Part shown: positions 23,327 to 32,151 of the stretch, piece after piece
How positions within the stretch are numbered: position 1 is the stretch's first letter
How the letters are laid out: every line of letters starts with the position of its first letter
Translations under genes and position numbers: made by a program
Notes under the pieces: model-generated
Seen by the model: the letters and a program-made list of their open reading frames with translations, nothing else
Database searches by the model: none
What the model was told of the DNA's origin: nothing
From: Pseudomonadota bacterium
GTDB taxonomy: Bacteria; Pseudomonadota; Alphaproteobacteria; Sphingomonadales; Sphingomonadaceae
Assembly: GCA_021847605.1 (NCBI GenBank)
Contig: JAJZQN010000035.1
Span: 1-38,186, forward strand
Direction: 5' to 3'
Length of the DNA: 38,186 bases

Positions 23327-24145
23327 TCAGAAAAGGCTCAGCTGTTGCGGCATGGCCGGCGGCGATGCTCGGGGATCGCGCGACGGTGAAACTGCGTGGT
23401 TGATCGGGACTTGCGCAGGCGGCGCTTCGACAGCATGGACAAGCGCCTCACCAGTGGGCTCGTGGCGTCGTCGATGGGCGAGCCGGGCGTTCCATCCGCC
23501 CAGAATATGGGCCGGTGTGTACCAATGCTCGCCCGTTTCGCCCGAAAGGGAGTTTCCGACCATAAGATGCGCCGGCACATGCAGCAGCGAGAGCTGGACA
23601 TAGGCCATATGGATCGCGCGCGGGTCGATATCGATCGCGGTAACATGAAGATGGCGCTGATAGTTTATACCGAGATCGCGCATGGCCTCAGCGAGCGCGA
23701 TCACCATCGACCCCGCCCCACAGGCCGGTTCCATCGCGGTCACGAAGCCATGCTCCCCGATGATCGCTTTGACGCTTTCGCAATCCCCGATGGTCACCTG
23801 GGCCATGAAGCGACTGAGGGTAAAAGGCGTGAAGAACTGACCACGCGCCTTGTTGTGCAGTTCAAGGTCGTGAAACAGGGCGCCCAGCACATCGCCAGCG
23901 CCGACTTCGAGCGCCTGCACCAGTTCAGCGAGGACTCGCGGAAACAGATCAATCACATCCGGCCGGTAGTGTCCGACAATGTCGAGATAGCGCGCCTCGC
24001 GTGGCTCGCGCTGCCGCAGATCGACGCTGTTGGCCAGGGCAAGTGCCATGGCCTCCATACAGTGGCCGAAAACGGTGTAGAGATCGTGGCGCGGCTGGCT
24101 GCGGCGGAGCAGCGTCGCCATCGCCTTGAGATAGGGCTCATGCAT
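23327..24145 (-). CDS. N6-adenine methyltransferase-like protein lacking a visible motif IV, 272 aa
   Basis: It has the HsdM-like GQFFTPFTLSRFMA (residues 102-115), AdoMet-binding motif I MEPACGAGSM (138-147) and motif II TAIDIDP (169-175). Where an NPPY/DPPY catalytic motif IV would be expected, the sequence reads MVGNSLSGETGEHWYTPAHI. So AdoMet binding is plausible but base methylation by the normal mechanism is not. The C-terminal 60 residues are proline-rich and end in QLSLF, a possible beta-clamp-type motif. CGGAGG lies before the ATG. It precedes the interrupted small gene and the DpdA-like gene. Confidence 0.85.
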   Translation of the reverse strand: MHEPYLKAMATLLRRSQPRHDLYTVFGHCMEAMALALANSVDLRQREPREARYLDIVGHYRPDVIDLFPRVLAELVQALEVGAGDVLGALFHDLELHNKARGQFFTPFTLSRFMAQVTIGDCESVKAIIGEHGFVTAMEPACGAGSMVIALAEAMRDLGINYQRHLHVTAIDIDPRAIHMAYVQLSLLHVPAHLMVGNSLSGETGEHWYTPAHILGGWNARLAHRRRHEPTGEALVHAVEAPPAQVPINHAVSPSRDPRASPPAMPQQLSLF

Positions 24146-24287
24146 CGGAGCCTCCGGATCGATGATGTCACGCGCGCGTGGGCGCGGGCGGATGAGCCAA
24201 CCGCAGCAGGATCTTCTGTGCGGCGCTTTTTCGTAACCGCCCGGAATTCGCGCGAACTGAAGAGTGCGGGCGCGGGTATGGCCCTGC

Positions 24288-24992
24288 TCAGGCGGCGTTC
24301 AGGCGAATCCACTCGTACAGCAGGTGGTCATCCGGACCATGTTCCGAGCCGATGGCGATCCGGATCAGACGGCCGTCACAGGCAAAGGCTGATGCCCGGG
24401 GAAAGCTGAGGTAGGAGCGTCCTTCAAGGATCAGGTCGCCGGAGCGCACCTTCGTGATTTCGCGGGTCGTGCCGAGCAGGCGATGACCGGCTGGCGCGTC
24501 GATCAGTTTCAACTGGTCGCCGGCTCTGATCCGCTTCTTGAAGGCCGCCAGCGATATCACCGTATCGACCGGATTGCGGCTCCCCTGGCGCTTTGCCAAC
24601 GCCGCCCAATAAGCCTGGCCAATGCGCACTTCGCAGTAAAAGCTGCACGACCAGAAATCCTGCAATGGATTTGTCCGGGTCGAACCGAACCGTTCCATCT
24701 GATCGCGCACCTCGACAATGAAGGCGTTCTGCGCGTCGCGGCCAGTCAGGTCGGTCGGAGCATCGAGGAGCTCCGCGATGACCTTGCGCCCTCCGGAGAA
24801 TTTCTCCGTGCGGATCGCGAACGTGGTTTCAGCAAAATGCTGTGCCAGATGGCGCTCGATCCGGGAGGCGAGCGACGGCAACGCTTCACCGGCGCGATAG
24901 AGGTCGCCTTCATAGTGGAAGTTCCCGCGGTCGTCATGTTCGGTCTGGCTATACAGGCGCGCGGATGCGCCCGGCGCGGTGGCGTCGGTCAT
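24288..24992 (-). CDS. Protein with LPD29-like segment, 234 aa
   Basis: The segment SRIERHLAQHFAETTFAIRT followed by EKFSGGRKV resembles the LPD29 domain of large polyvalent phage and plasmid proteins, with its helix followed by a beta strand and a SGG turn. The C-terminal part has a beta-rich pattern (RAGDQLKLIDAPAGHRLLGT, GDLILEGRSYLSFP). AAGGA lies before the ATG. About 140 bp follow before the methyltransferase-like gene, in which nothing is recognised. The domain match is a recollection, so moderate. Confidence 0.8.
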   Translation of the reverse strand: MTDATAPGASARLYSQTEHDDRGNFHYEGDLYRAGEALPSLASRIERHLAQHFAETTFAIRTEKFSGGRKVIAELLDAPTDLTGRDAQNAFIVEVRDQMERFGSTRTNPLQDFWSCSFYCEVRIGQAYWAALAKRQGSRNPVDTVISLAAFKKRIRAGDQLKLIDAPAGHRLLGTTREITKVRSGDLILEGRSYLSFPRASAFACDGRLIRIAIGSEHGPDDHLLYEWIRLNAA

Positions 24993-25036
24993 GATATTGT
25001 CCTTCTGGTTTGAGATGATTTTGTGGTGTGTGCCGG

Positions 25037-25699
25037 TCAGGCCGGCGGCGGCACCGTCAGGGCATCGGCGCTATCGCCTGCTTCAATCCGGGCGAGCGTC
25101 CAGTCGAGATAACCAAGGCGCGTGTCGCCATTCAGGACCTCGGCGATCCGGTCGACGGAAGGATGGTCGGGGTCGTCGACCCATGGATCGGGCGGGTCTC
25201 GCACTGGCGCGGTAGCGAATATGGCCAGTCGTCGCGCCAGCCGCTGTTGCGTGGTCTCGAACTCGACATGATCGGCGAATATCGCGCACCACCCTCCCCC
25301 GAAGCTGTCGCGACGGGGACGTGAGCAGTTGTAGCTCCAGTCGAAGCCGAGGGGCTGGGCCTTCAAACTCTCCTGGCAACAATGGCGGATGAGTTCGGCG
25401 ATCGGGCCTGGCTGGAAGTCCGTGGTTCCGTAGATCGAGACGACACAGTCGACGCCGCTCTCAATTTCGATTTCCGCTCCGAAATCGGGAAAGGCGGGGT
25501 CATCGAAGAGCCCGAGCAGGCCGTTGAACGGATTGCCGAGGTCCGTCGGCATGAAGGCGGCGAGAAACTCCGCGCTCGGTTCACCTGGCGTGAAGTCACC
25601 CAGCAGGTCGGCAGCATGCTGCCACGCCTCGTCGATCAACGCACTTTCGGCTGCCGTGCAAGTGAAAGCGAAGGATCCCTGGACATGATGATCAGCCAT
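25037..25699 (-). CDS. Protein of unknown function, 220 aa
   Basis: GGAGA lies before the ATG, and the start overlaps the end of the upstream gene by 8 nt. Notable segments are CVVSIYGTTDFQPGPIAELI and WSYNCSRPRRDSFGGGWCAI, with paired cysteines. The C-terminal part is acidic with a short helical stretch. No family is recognised. Overlap with the 161-aa gene suggests co-translation. Confidence 0.82.
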   Translation of the reverse strand: MADHHVQGSFAFTCTAAESALIDEAWQHAADLLGDFTPGEPSAEFLAAFMPTDLGNPFNGLLGLFDDPAFPDFGAEIEIESGVDCVVSIYGTTDFQPGPIAELIRHCCQESLKAQPLGFDWSYNCSRPRRDSFGGGWCAIFADHVEFETTQQRLARRLAIFATAPVRDPPDPWVDDPDHPSVDRIAEVLNGDTRLGYLDWTLARIEAGDSADALTVPPPA

Positions 25700-26177
25700 G
25701 GATGGTCTCCGAAATAGCCGGATCGCCCGGATCGTCGTCGACCAGCAACAATGGGGGCGGATTCATGCGCGCAAGGCGGTATTCCGCTTCGATCGCCTCG
25801 AGACTTCCCAATTCCCTGATGCGTTCAATCGGGAAGAGTTGCTCGTCCTCCTCGGTTGTCAGAACCAGTTGTGGTTCGCCATGGCCGAGGTAAATAACCC
25901 GAACAGACGGAAAACTACCGGGATAGCCGCCGGACCAGCGAACATAGTGGAGGCCATGACGGCGACAGACATCTTCGATCTCTTCGAAACGACCATCGGC
26001 GACGTCATGATCCATCAGCGCGAGTGGCGTATCGGTGGGTAGATCTTCAGGACTGAACGGCGTGCCATCCCAATCGATAGCGGGATTATCGTTGCCTATA
26101 GCCTTGATGAGTTGAGGATATGTGGAGCGGGCAAGCATGCCGCCAATCATGATGTGGGCGGATACGCGGTCGGCCAT
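25692..26177 (-). CDS. Protein of unknown function, 161 aa
   Basis: AAAGG precedes the ATG, and a purine-rich tract lies about 44 nt upstream, marking it as head of the leftward unit that runs to 21614. The sequence is acidic, with a beta-like core (VRVIYLGHGEPQLVLTTEED) and a proline-rich end (ARMNPPPLLLVDDDPGDP). It is divergent from the MucR-like gene and shares a 194-bp region with it. Confidence 0.82.
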   Translation of the reverse strand: MADRVSAHIMIGGMLARSTYPQLIKAIGNDNPAIDWDGTPFSPEDLPTDTPLALMDHDVADGRFEEIEDVCRRHGLHYVRWSGGYPGSFPSVRVIYLGHGEPQLVLTTEEDEQLFPIERIRELGSLEAIEAEYRLARMNPPPLLLVDDDPGDPAISETIHG

Positions 26178-26371
26178 GGTTCGCCTTTCATGGAAACAAG
26201 ACCTTCAATCGGTCCTGATCTTCCCCTCTTCCTCCCCTTCTCATTTTCGGTCCCATGCGCGCGATGCACAGGGTGCTTGCATGAGCAGCGCTTTCCCGCT
26301 TAGCTGTTGCCCCCAAGTTCTTCCCCACAATCACCGCCATATTCATGGCCTTCCAATTCAGGGAGTTTTAC

Positions 26372-27310
26372 GTGGCCGACACCGAGCAGCCCGATTCCAC
26401 CGCCATGACGGTGCAGTTATTGAGCGCCTATTTCTCGAACAATCAGGTGCCGGCGGCCGACATTGCCGGGATCATCGAAGCGACCCGTGACGCGCTGGAA
26501 CGGAAAGCCACGGTAGAGACGCCGGCAGCGCCTGAATATGTTCCGGCTGTATCGATCCGCAAAAGCCTCGGTTCGCGTGAGCACATCATCAGCATGCTCG
26601 ACGGCAAGCCCTACAAGACGCTGAAGCGGCATCTGGCGACAAATGGGCTGACACCGGAAGAATATCGCGAACGCTATAATCTTCCCAAGGATTATCCGAT
26701 GATCGCGCCGGCCTATTCGGAGCATCGACGTGCTGTCGCGCAGCAGCTGGGGCTTGGAAGGCGTGTTGGCGCACAGTCGGCGGCTGAAGCGTCCGCAGTC
26801 GAAGCAGCGCGTGTGGCCGAGACAGAAGCGGCAGGGGCTTCGGCGACTGTGCCGGAGGTTGCACCGGTGACCGAGGCGGCCCCTGTCCCTGAGAAAAAGT
26901 CCCGGCGTGTTCGTGTCAGGGCTGCTCTTGCCGATCTGGGCGATGCGGCCGGGACCGCTGCATCTGAACCGACGCCGGAGCCGGTAGCTGCGCCTGCACA
27001 GCCCGAAGGCGCCGCCGCTGCAAAGCCGGCAAGCAAGAAAACAGCTCCCAAGAAATCCGCTGTGAAGAAGACGCCGGCCAAGGCGAAGACGAAGGTTGCG
27101 GCGAAAGCCCCGACGCCGGCGCCCGCCGAGGAAGTTGCGGCCGCGCCGCCAACGGCGGAAGCTGCAAAACCCGCGGCCAGAAAGAAGGCCACAACGAAAG
27201 GCTCAGCCGTGAAGGCCGCTCCACCCACGAAGCCGAAGGCGCCTCGGCGGCGTGCTGCGGCGGTCAAGCAGGATGCCGGCGAGGCGGAGGTCGCCGCACC
27301 GGCGGAATGA
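26372..27310 (+). CDS. MucR/Ros-type regulator with a histone-H1-like C-terminal tail, 312 aa
   Basis: Residues 1-130 are a MucR-family regulator: TVQLLSAYFSNNQVPAADIA, then EYVPAVSIRKSL, DGKPYKTLKRHLATNGLTPE and YNLPKDYPMIAPAYSEHRR. The first cysteine-containing part of the Ros zinc finger is absent (DGKPYKTLKRHL carries no cysteines). The tail (about 131-312) is rich in Ala, Lys and Pro with repeats such as KKTAPKKSAVKKTPAKAKT, as in H1-like nucleoid proteins. MucR proteins are about 140-150 aa, so the tail roughly doubles the protein. GTG at 26372 has AGGGAG 5-6 nt upstream; the ATG at 26345 has none. It lies between the strawberry-notch unit (convergent) and a divergent unit, so it may regulate the plasmid genes. 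Confidence 0.9.
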   Translation: MADTEQPDSTAMTVQLLSAYFSNNQVPAADIAGIIEATRDALERKATVETPAAPEYVPAVSIRKSLGSREHIISMLDGKPYKTLKRHLATNGLTPEEYRERYNLPKDYPMIAPAYSEHRRAVAQQLGLGRRVGAQSAAEASAVEAARVAETEAAGASATVPEVAPVTEAAPVPEKKSRRVRVRAALADLGDAAGTAASEPTPEPVAAPAQPEGAAAAKPASKKTAPKKSAVKKTPAKAKTKVAAKAPTPAPAEEVAAAPPTAEAAKPAARKKATTKGSAVKAAPPTKPKAPRRRAAAVKQDAGEAEVAAPAE

Positions 27311-27318
27311 TGATCTGC

Positions 27319-27352
27319 GGCGAAGTGCGGCGAAAGCGCGCCGTACTTCGCC
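27319..27352. terminator. Shared hairpin between convergent genes
   Basis: GGCGAAGTGCGGCG (27319-27332) pairs with CGCCGTACTTCGCC (27339-27352) around AAAGCG, with one G/T wobble. It lies between the ends of the plus-strand MucR-like gene and the minus-strand strawberry-notch gene. There is no T-tract on either side, so a bidirectional terminator or a transcript-end structure are both possible. Confidence 0.55.
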
Positions 27353-27377
27353 TGTCCGGTGCGTTACCGAGCCGAGA

Positions 27378-30300
27378 TCAGCGGCGCTCGGCGATAATCC
27401 TGGCAACGATGTCCCGCGCCCGTTCGGGTGGCAGGAACAATCTCGTCTTGAATTGCACGACCTCGCTGAATGCGCCGCATGCTTTCAGCCAGGACCGATC
27501 TTCGGGGCGATAGTCCCGGATCTCGAGACGGGGACTGTCGTTGACATGAACCCGTGCGAGCCTTGCGGTTCCAAGTCCGGGGATCGGAACGCCGGTCCCA
27601 GTACGCGCGCCGGCGATGATTTCGTCAGGACCAAGGGCGATGCCGCCATCAAGCCCGAACTCCCTTTCGAGCCGTTCGAGGGCGGCAGGATGGATGATAC
27701 GCCCGAGGATGGACGTGCCGGCGCCATCGTCGATCCGCCACACCCGCACATCATCCTCGGGCAGCTTGTTCCAGACGGGCAATAGCAGGCCGGTGGCGAG
27801 AGTAATCGTTTCGACCAGAAGATTTTTGCCGGCTTCAGTGGCCTCCTGTTCCCAGAGGTGCTGGAATGTGTCGCGCTCGATCTCGCCCCAGTGGCTGGCC
27901 GCCAGGGCTGCGACTTCCATGCGGGACTGGCCTGTGGGGCGAAGAAGATAGCATCGCTCGATCCAGTTGCCCTCTTCATCCTGCCCCGGCCATGTCGGCA
28001 CGCGCAGCGCCACCCGGCCGGAGCGGGCATTGCGAAGCCAGGCGATATCGTCCGCATCCTTGCATTCGAGCTGGAGCATCGCCCAGTTGGTGATCGGCGG
28101 CCGCCGATGCAGTTCCAGGCGCAATAGCCTCGTCTCGGCCCCGGTCACGGGATCGGTGCGCAAGAGTTGATCGGACAGCAGATCCATGCGGTCGGCGCGG
28201 ATGGTCTCGATGCCCAGGTCCAGTGTGCCTGCCGTGCGCGCTGCTTCGACGCGATCCTCGACCAGTCCCAGAAACTCCTCGAATATGCTGTTCTGGGTGG
28301 CGATCCGCAACGCCAGGATCCGGTTGAGCCAGCGATGGATAGGGGGCAGGCGCTCGAGCAGTTCCCCGCCCTCGTCGCACAGCTCAAGTCCCGTCATCGC
28401 CTGAAAGTCGTCGAGCGAGACGCTGCGCAGCTTGCCCTCGTAGAGAAGATGGAACCACTGTGTGAGTGCGTCACGAGCATAGTCCGATTCCAGATTGTCG
28501 GACGGGTCGAAGAGATTTTGCGATCCGGTCTGGCGCTGTCCCCTGGTCAAGGCGCCCAATGCTTCGAGGCCGCGGATGAGGGTGCTGAGGAAGCGGCGCT
28601 CGCCGCGGCAATCGGTGGTGAGCGGTCGATAGACAGGGGCGGTCATCTGATTGGTGCGATGACTGCGCCCGAAGCCCTGTACGGCCGAGAGGATGCGGAA
28701 GCCCAGCTCGAGTAGGAAATGCGCGCGCCGACGGTGGGCGGTGGGGCAATTCCGGTCGGAATGCATGGACCGGCCGGTGCTGCCCGCGAGCGAAAAGGCG
28801 GCGATCGGCTTGCTTCCGTTCTGGAATGCCTGGACTTCAAGGACATTGGCGCGGGCGCCGCGCCTCTCGATTTTCTGTTTCCCGGTGATATCGGTCACGA
28901 TGCGCCGCGAGCGTCCGGTGATCTCGGCGACCCGGTCGGTTCCGAAATGCGCGATAAGGGCGTCGAGTGCAGTCGGAATCGCCGGAAGCGCACACAGATC
29001 CTCGATCAGTGCGTCTCGAGCGGCGATCGCCTGTCTGCACAACACCGGATTGCCCTCGGCATCGGTCATCGGTTCGGCACGCACGGCGCCGTCGTCTGCC
29101 CGGAAGACCCGCATCTGGCGTATGGGGAAGGCATTTTTCAAATAGTCGATAAGGGTTTCTTTGGGCGAGACCTGAACATCCAGCATGGCCCGCTCCTCGG
29201 CGGTGAGTTCGGCGATCCGCCGGTCCATGATGGCTTCACCCGTGCTCGCAAGCTGCACCAAGACGGCGTTGTCCGACGCCAGTTCCTGTTCGATCGCCCT
29301 GATGAGCGAGGGGATTTTCAGGCTCACGAGAAGGCTGGAAAAGAACCTCAACTTGGCCGACTCGAAGGAACTGAGCGCCGATCCGCGCGCCCGTGCGTTC
29401 TGCGTCTTGCCCGATATCCGGTCGACGATGCCGATCTCGGCCAGCACTTCGCGTAGCCCGCGGTGAATGATGCTCCAGCTATCCGCATAGGCGTCGTAGA
29501 TCGCGATCTGGTCGGGCGTCAGCACATGTTCGAGCGGCTCATATTCGACGCCCGCGAAGCTCAGTGCCCGGGCGGTGTAGAGGCCCATCGCCTTAAGGTC
29601 GCGGCAAACGACCTCAAGCGCTGCAATGCCACCCTCCTCCATCGCCTTCATGAACATGTCGCGCGTGGCAAAGGCCGTGCCCGGTCCCCAGAGGCCAAGG
29701 CGAACGGCATAGGAGAGGTTTTCAGGCTTCGCCGCGCCGGTGGCCGACATATAGAGAATGCGGGCCCGTGGCAGGGCATTTTGCAACCGGACGCCCGCCA
29801 GCCCCTGTTCCGACCCTTGAGCCTTCCCGAAATCGGTTTCCGTGCCGCCGGCATGGGCCAGCGCGTGGGACTCGTCGAAGACGATCACACCGGCAAAGTC
29901 CTCGCCGGTCCAGTCCAGCAACTGCTGCAGGCGCGATGCCGAGTCATGGCGGGCGGAGCGCAGGCCGGCATAGGTCAGGAAGACGATGCCGCTTTCCATC
30001 GTGATCGGTTTGCCGAGAGGGAAATTTGCGATCGGCTGGATATCGATGGCAAGGCCGCCTAGTGCCGTCCAGTCGCGGCGCGCGTCCTCAATCAGGTCAG
30101 CCATGGAAATCCAGATCGCGCGGCGATTGCCGCGGTTCCACTGGTCGAGAATGATGCCTGCCGCCTCGCGGCCTTTGCCGACGCCGGTGCCGTCGGCGAT
30201 GAAAAAGCCGGTGCGATAGTGGTGACCGTCCCTGTCCTCGATCAGGCGATCGCCGGCGAGATTGGCCGAGAAGCGACCGGCAAGATCGCGCTCATGGGCG

Positions 30301-31658
30301 TCGCCCGCATAGATGATGGTTTCGAGCTGCGCCTCCGAGAGTGCCTTGATCGCGCGGTCCTGGAGCATTGGCTGATAGCTGGGTGCCGGAAGCGACACAG
30401 AAGCCATGGCGATGGATTCGACGAGGTCGTCGGGATGCCGGGAAGCATCCTCGATGGCGATCCGCGCGAGGCGCCAGGCGGAGTAAATGCCGATGGTCTC
30501 GCCAGGCGCAAGCGGCGCCTGGTGCGCGGTATAGATAATCGGCCGCGCCTCATCCGCCGTGGCGGCGATCCGGGAGGGTGGCGTAAGCCGTTGGCCGTTC
30601 ATGCGCGCGAAGAGCATGGCGGGCGATTGGGCGGGAGGGATAAGGGAATGGGGTGCAGCGGCGGCCGGCGGCGGGGCAAGCGGCGGCGGCTCGAGGGGAT
30701 CGAGCCGATCGGGCATGGCAAGCACGAGGCGTAGCGCGGCTTCGATGTCACCGGCAACGTGGCGCTCGGGCGTGCCGGTCCATCCCTTGTCGAAGACCAG
30801 CAACCGCACATCGACCCCCGTGCCATGCTTGGCGTATGGACTGCCCGATATGGTGAGTTCGGCGCGGGGTGGCACAAGTTCGGCCACGGCATTATAGCCA
30901 AGCGCCGCGGACCCTTCAGGCGAGAAGCTGGTGGGCATGATGGCAACGCATCGCCCACCAGGGGCCAGGCACGCCAGTGCGGCGCGCAGATGGCGCGCGC
31001 CGGCATGACGGTCGATCCCGCGCCCGGCGCTGCGGCTGAAGGGCGGATTGATCAGCACCAGCGTCGGCGACTGCTCGCCTGCCAGCAGATCATGGATATT
31101 CTCGCCGTCATGGCGGGTAACAGTCTGACCGAAATTCCGGGACAGGAGGTCGGCGCGCGCCGGATCATGTTCGTTGAGAAGCAGGTGCGCGCCTGCCCGC
31201 AGGCCATGGACGGCAAGCATGCCGGTGCCGGCCGAGGGTTCGAGCAAGATATCGTCCGGTCGGCAGCGCGCCGCTATGGCCACGAGCCAGGCCAGGGTGA
31301 TCGGCGTGCTGAACTGCTGGAGATCGACCTGCTTTTCCGAGCGATAGGTCTGGGTTGGCAAGCCGCGCTCGAACTGCCGCAGACGTTCGAATATGTCGGC
31401 AGGCGTGCCACCAAGGAGCGAGCCTTGCGGATCGGCGAGGAGCAGGACCTGGGCGGTTTCCAATGCGTCATAGGCATCGCGCATCGACCAGAGCCCGCCG
31501 GCATCGTCATCGCCGAAAGCCTCGGTCATCAAGCGCTTGAGGCCCTGGCGACTGACGGCGGCGCCATTGCGCAGGCGATGGGAAAGAGAGCGGGCGACCT
31601 CGGACAGGCATGTGGCGCTATCTTGGGTCTGCGACAGGGCGAGTTGGGGCAAGTTCAT
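27378..31658 (-). CDS. Strawberry-notch-type methyltransferase-helicase fusion, 1426 aa
   Basis: An N-terminal adenine-methyltransferase domain has motif I EPSAGTGM (residues 140-147) and motif IV NPPF (204-207). A superfamily-2 helicase of the strawberry-notch type follows: Walker A DGTGVGKGR (489-497), DESH box (595-598), and the C-terminal helicase signature GFGRSHR near residue 998. The last 300 residues are beta-rich with several WG/WN pairs. Such fused proteins are typical of large plasmids and phages of alpha-proteobacteria and may couple DNA remodelling to methylation or protection. Start at 31658 with AGAGG; a purine-rich tract lies 27 nt upstream. Both catalytic centres look intact. 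Confidence 0.93.
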   Translation of the reverse strand: MNLPQLALSQTQDSATCLSEVARSLSHRLRNGAAVSRQGLKRLMTEAFGDDDAGGLWSMRDAYDALETAQVLLLADPQGSLLGGTPADIFERLRQFERGLPTQTYRSEKQVDLQQFSTPITLAWLVAIAARCRPDDILLEPSAGTGMLAVHGLRAGAHLLLNEHDPARADLLSRNFGQTVTRHDGENIHDLLAGEQSPTLVLINPPFSRSAGRGIDRHAGARHLRAALACLAPGGRCVAIMPTSFSPEGSAALGYNAVAELVPPRAELTISGSPYAKHGTGVDVRLLVFDKGWTGTPERHVAGDIEAALRLVLAMPDRLDPLEPPPLAPPPAAAAPHSLIPPAQSPAMLFARMNGQRLTPPSRIAATADEARPIIYTAHQAPLAPGETIGIYSAWRLARIAIEDASRHPDDLVESIAMASVSLPAPSYQPMLQDRAIKALSEAQLETIIYAGDAHERDLAGRFSANLAGDRLIEDRDGHHYRTGFFIADGTGVGKGREAAGIILDQWNRGNRRAIWISMADLIEDARRDWTALGGLAIDIQPIANFPLGKPITMESGIVFLTYAGLRSARHDSASRLQQLLDWTGEDFAGVIVFDESHALAHAGGTETDFGKAQGSEQGLAGVRLQNALPRARILYMSATGAAKPENLSYAVRLGLWGPGTAFATRDMFMKAMEEGGIAALEVVCRDLKAMGLYTARALSFAGVEYEPLEHVLTPDQIAIYDAYADSWSIIHRGLREVLAEIGIVDRISGKTQNARARGSALSSFESAKLRFFSSLLVSLKIPSLIRAIEQELASDNAVLVQLASTGEAIMDRRIAELTAEERAMLDVQVSPKETLIDYLKNAFPIRQMRVFRADDGAVRAEPMTDAEGNPVLCRQAIAARDALIEDLCALPAIPTALDALIAHFGTDRVAEITGRSRRIVTDITGKQKIERRGARANVLEVQAFQNGSKPIAAFSLAGSTGRSMHSDRNCPTAHRRRAHFLLELGFRILSAVQGFGRSHRTNQMTAPVYRPLTTDCRGERRFLSTLIRGLEALGALTRGQRQTGSQNLFDPSDNLESDYARDALTQWFHLLYEGKLRSVSLDDFQAMTGLELCDEGGELLERLPPIHRWLNRILALRIATQNSIFEEFLGLVEDRVEAARTAGTLDLGIETIRADRMDLLSDQLLRTDPVTGAETRLLRLELHRRPPITNWAMLQLECKDADDIAWLRNARSGRVALRVPTWPGQDEEGNWIERCYLLRPTGQSRMEVAALAASHWGEIERDTFQHLWEQEATEAGKNLLVETITLATGLLLPVWNKLPEDDVRVWRIDDGAGTSILGRIIHPAALERLEREFGLDGGIALGPDEIIAGARTGTGVPIPGLGTARLARVHVNDSPRLEIRDYRPEDRSWLKACGAFSEVVQFKTRLFLPPERARDIVARIIAERR

Positions 31659-31882
31659 GGGCACCTCTTGGGACAACAGGACAATCCTCCTGTCCCCTTC
31701 CCGCTCTCCTCCAGTGGGGCGCTCGGATTTGCGCGGTCGGATACTGTGTGGAAAATCGGACCGGGTCCGAGGGAGACCGTCCAGTTCTTCAGGGGCTGAC
31801 AGCCATCCCGGCACCTGCCTTGCTGCTCGGCTTGGAGGATGGTGCGATTAGGATTAGATCATATCCACAAGGAGTGTATTCC

Positions 31883-32149
31883 ATGCGGACGCCCCAACAG
31901 TTCAACGTGACGCTGCGGAACGACATGGCGGTGCCAGTGCGCGCCAAGGCGGTGTCGGGCGAATATGCCAGCGAGAGCGAAGTCATTCGCGATGGGCTGC
32001 GCGCGTTCCAGGCCCTGGAGACATGGCTCCGCGATGAGGTCGTCCCTGGCCATGACGCCTATCAGGCCGATCCCTCGCGCAGGATTCCGCTAGAAGAGGT
32101 GCGCGCCGGCCTGGCCGAACGTCATGAGCGTACCGCCAACTGCGGCTGA
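31883..32149 (+). CDS. parD: ParD-type antitoxin, 88 aa
   Basis: Ribbon-helix-helix start FNVTLRNDMAVPVRAKAVSG, then YASESEVIRDGLRAFQALE, then a C-terminal toxin-binding tail, as in ParD. AAGGAG lies before the ATG. The parE toxin that should follow is cut short (32152 onward), so this is an orphan antitoxin that may still act as a repressor or protect against ParE from elsewhere. Confidence 0.88.
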   Translation: MRTPQQFNVTLRNDMAVPVRAKAVSGEYASESEVIRDGLRAFQALETWLRDEVVPGHDAYQADPSRRIPLEEVRAGLAERHERTANCG

Positions 32150-32151
32150 AG

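Noticed and set aside
26761..27309. Direct repeats in the MucR-like gene as a mobile or CRISPR-like repeat
   Set aside because: The repetition comes from Ala/Lys/Pro codons of the H1-like tail; there is no regular spacing and the frame is kept.
30759..31799. 346-codon plus-strand frame opposite the strawberry-notch methyltransferase domain
   Set aside because: It lies antisense to motif I and NPPF of the real gene; no domain and no ribosome-binding site.
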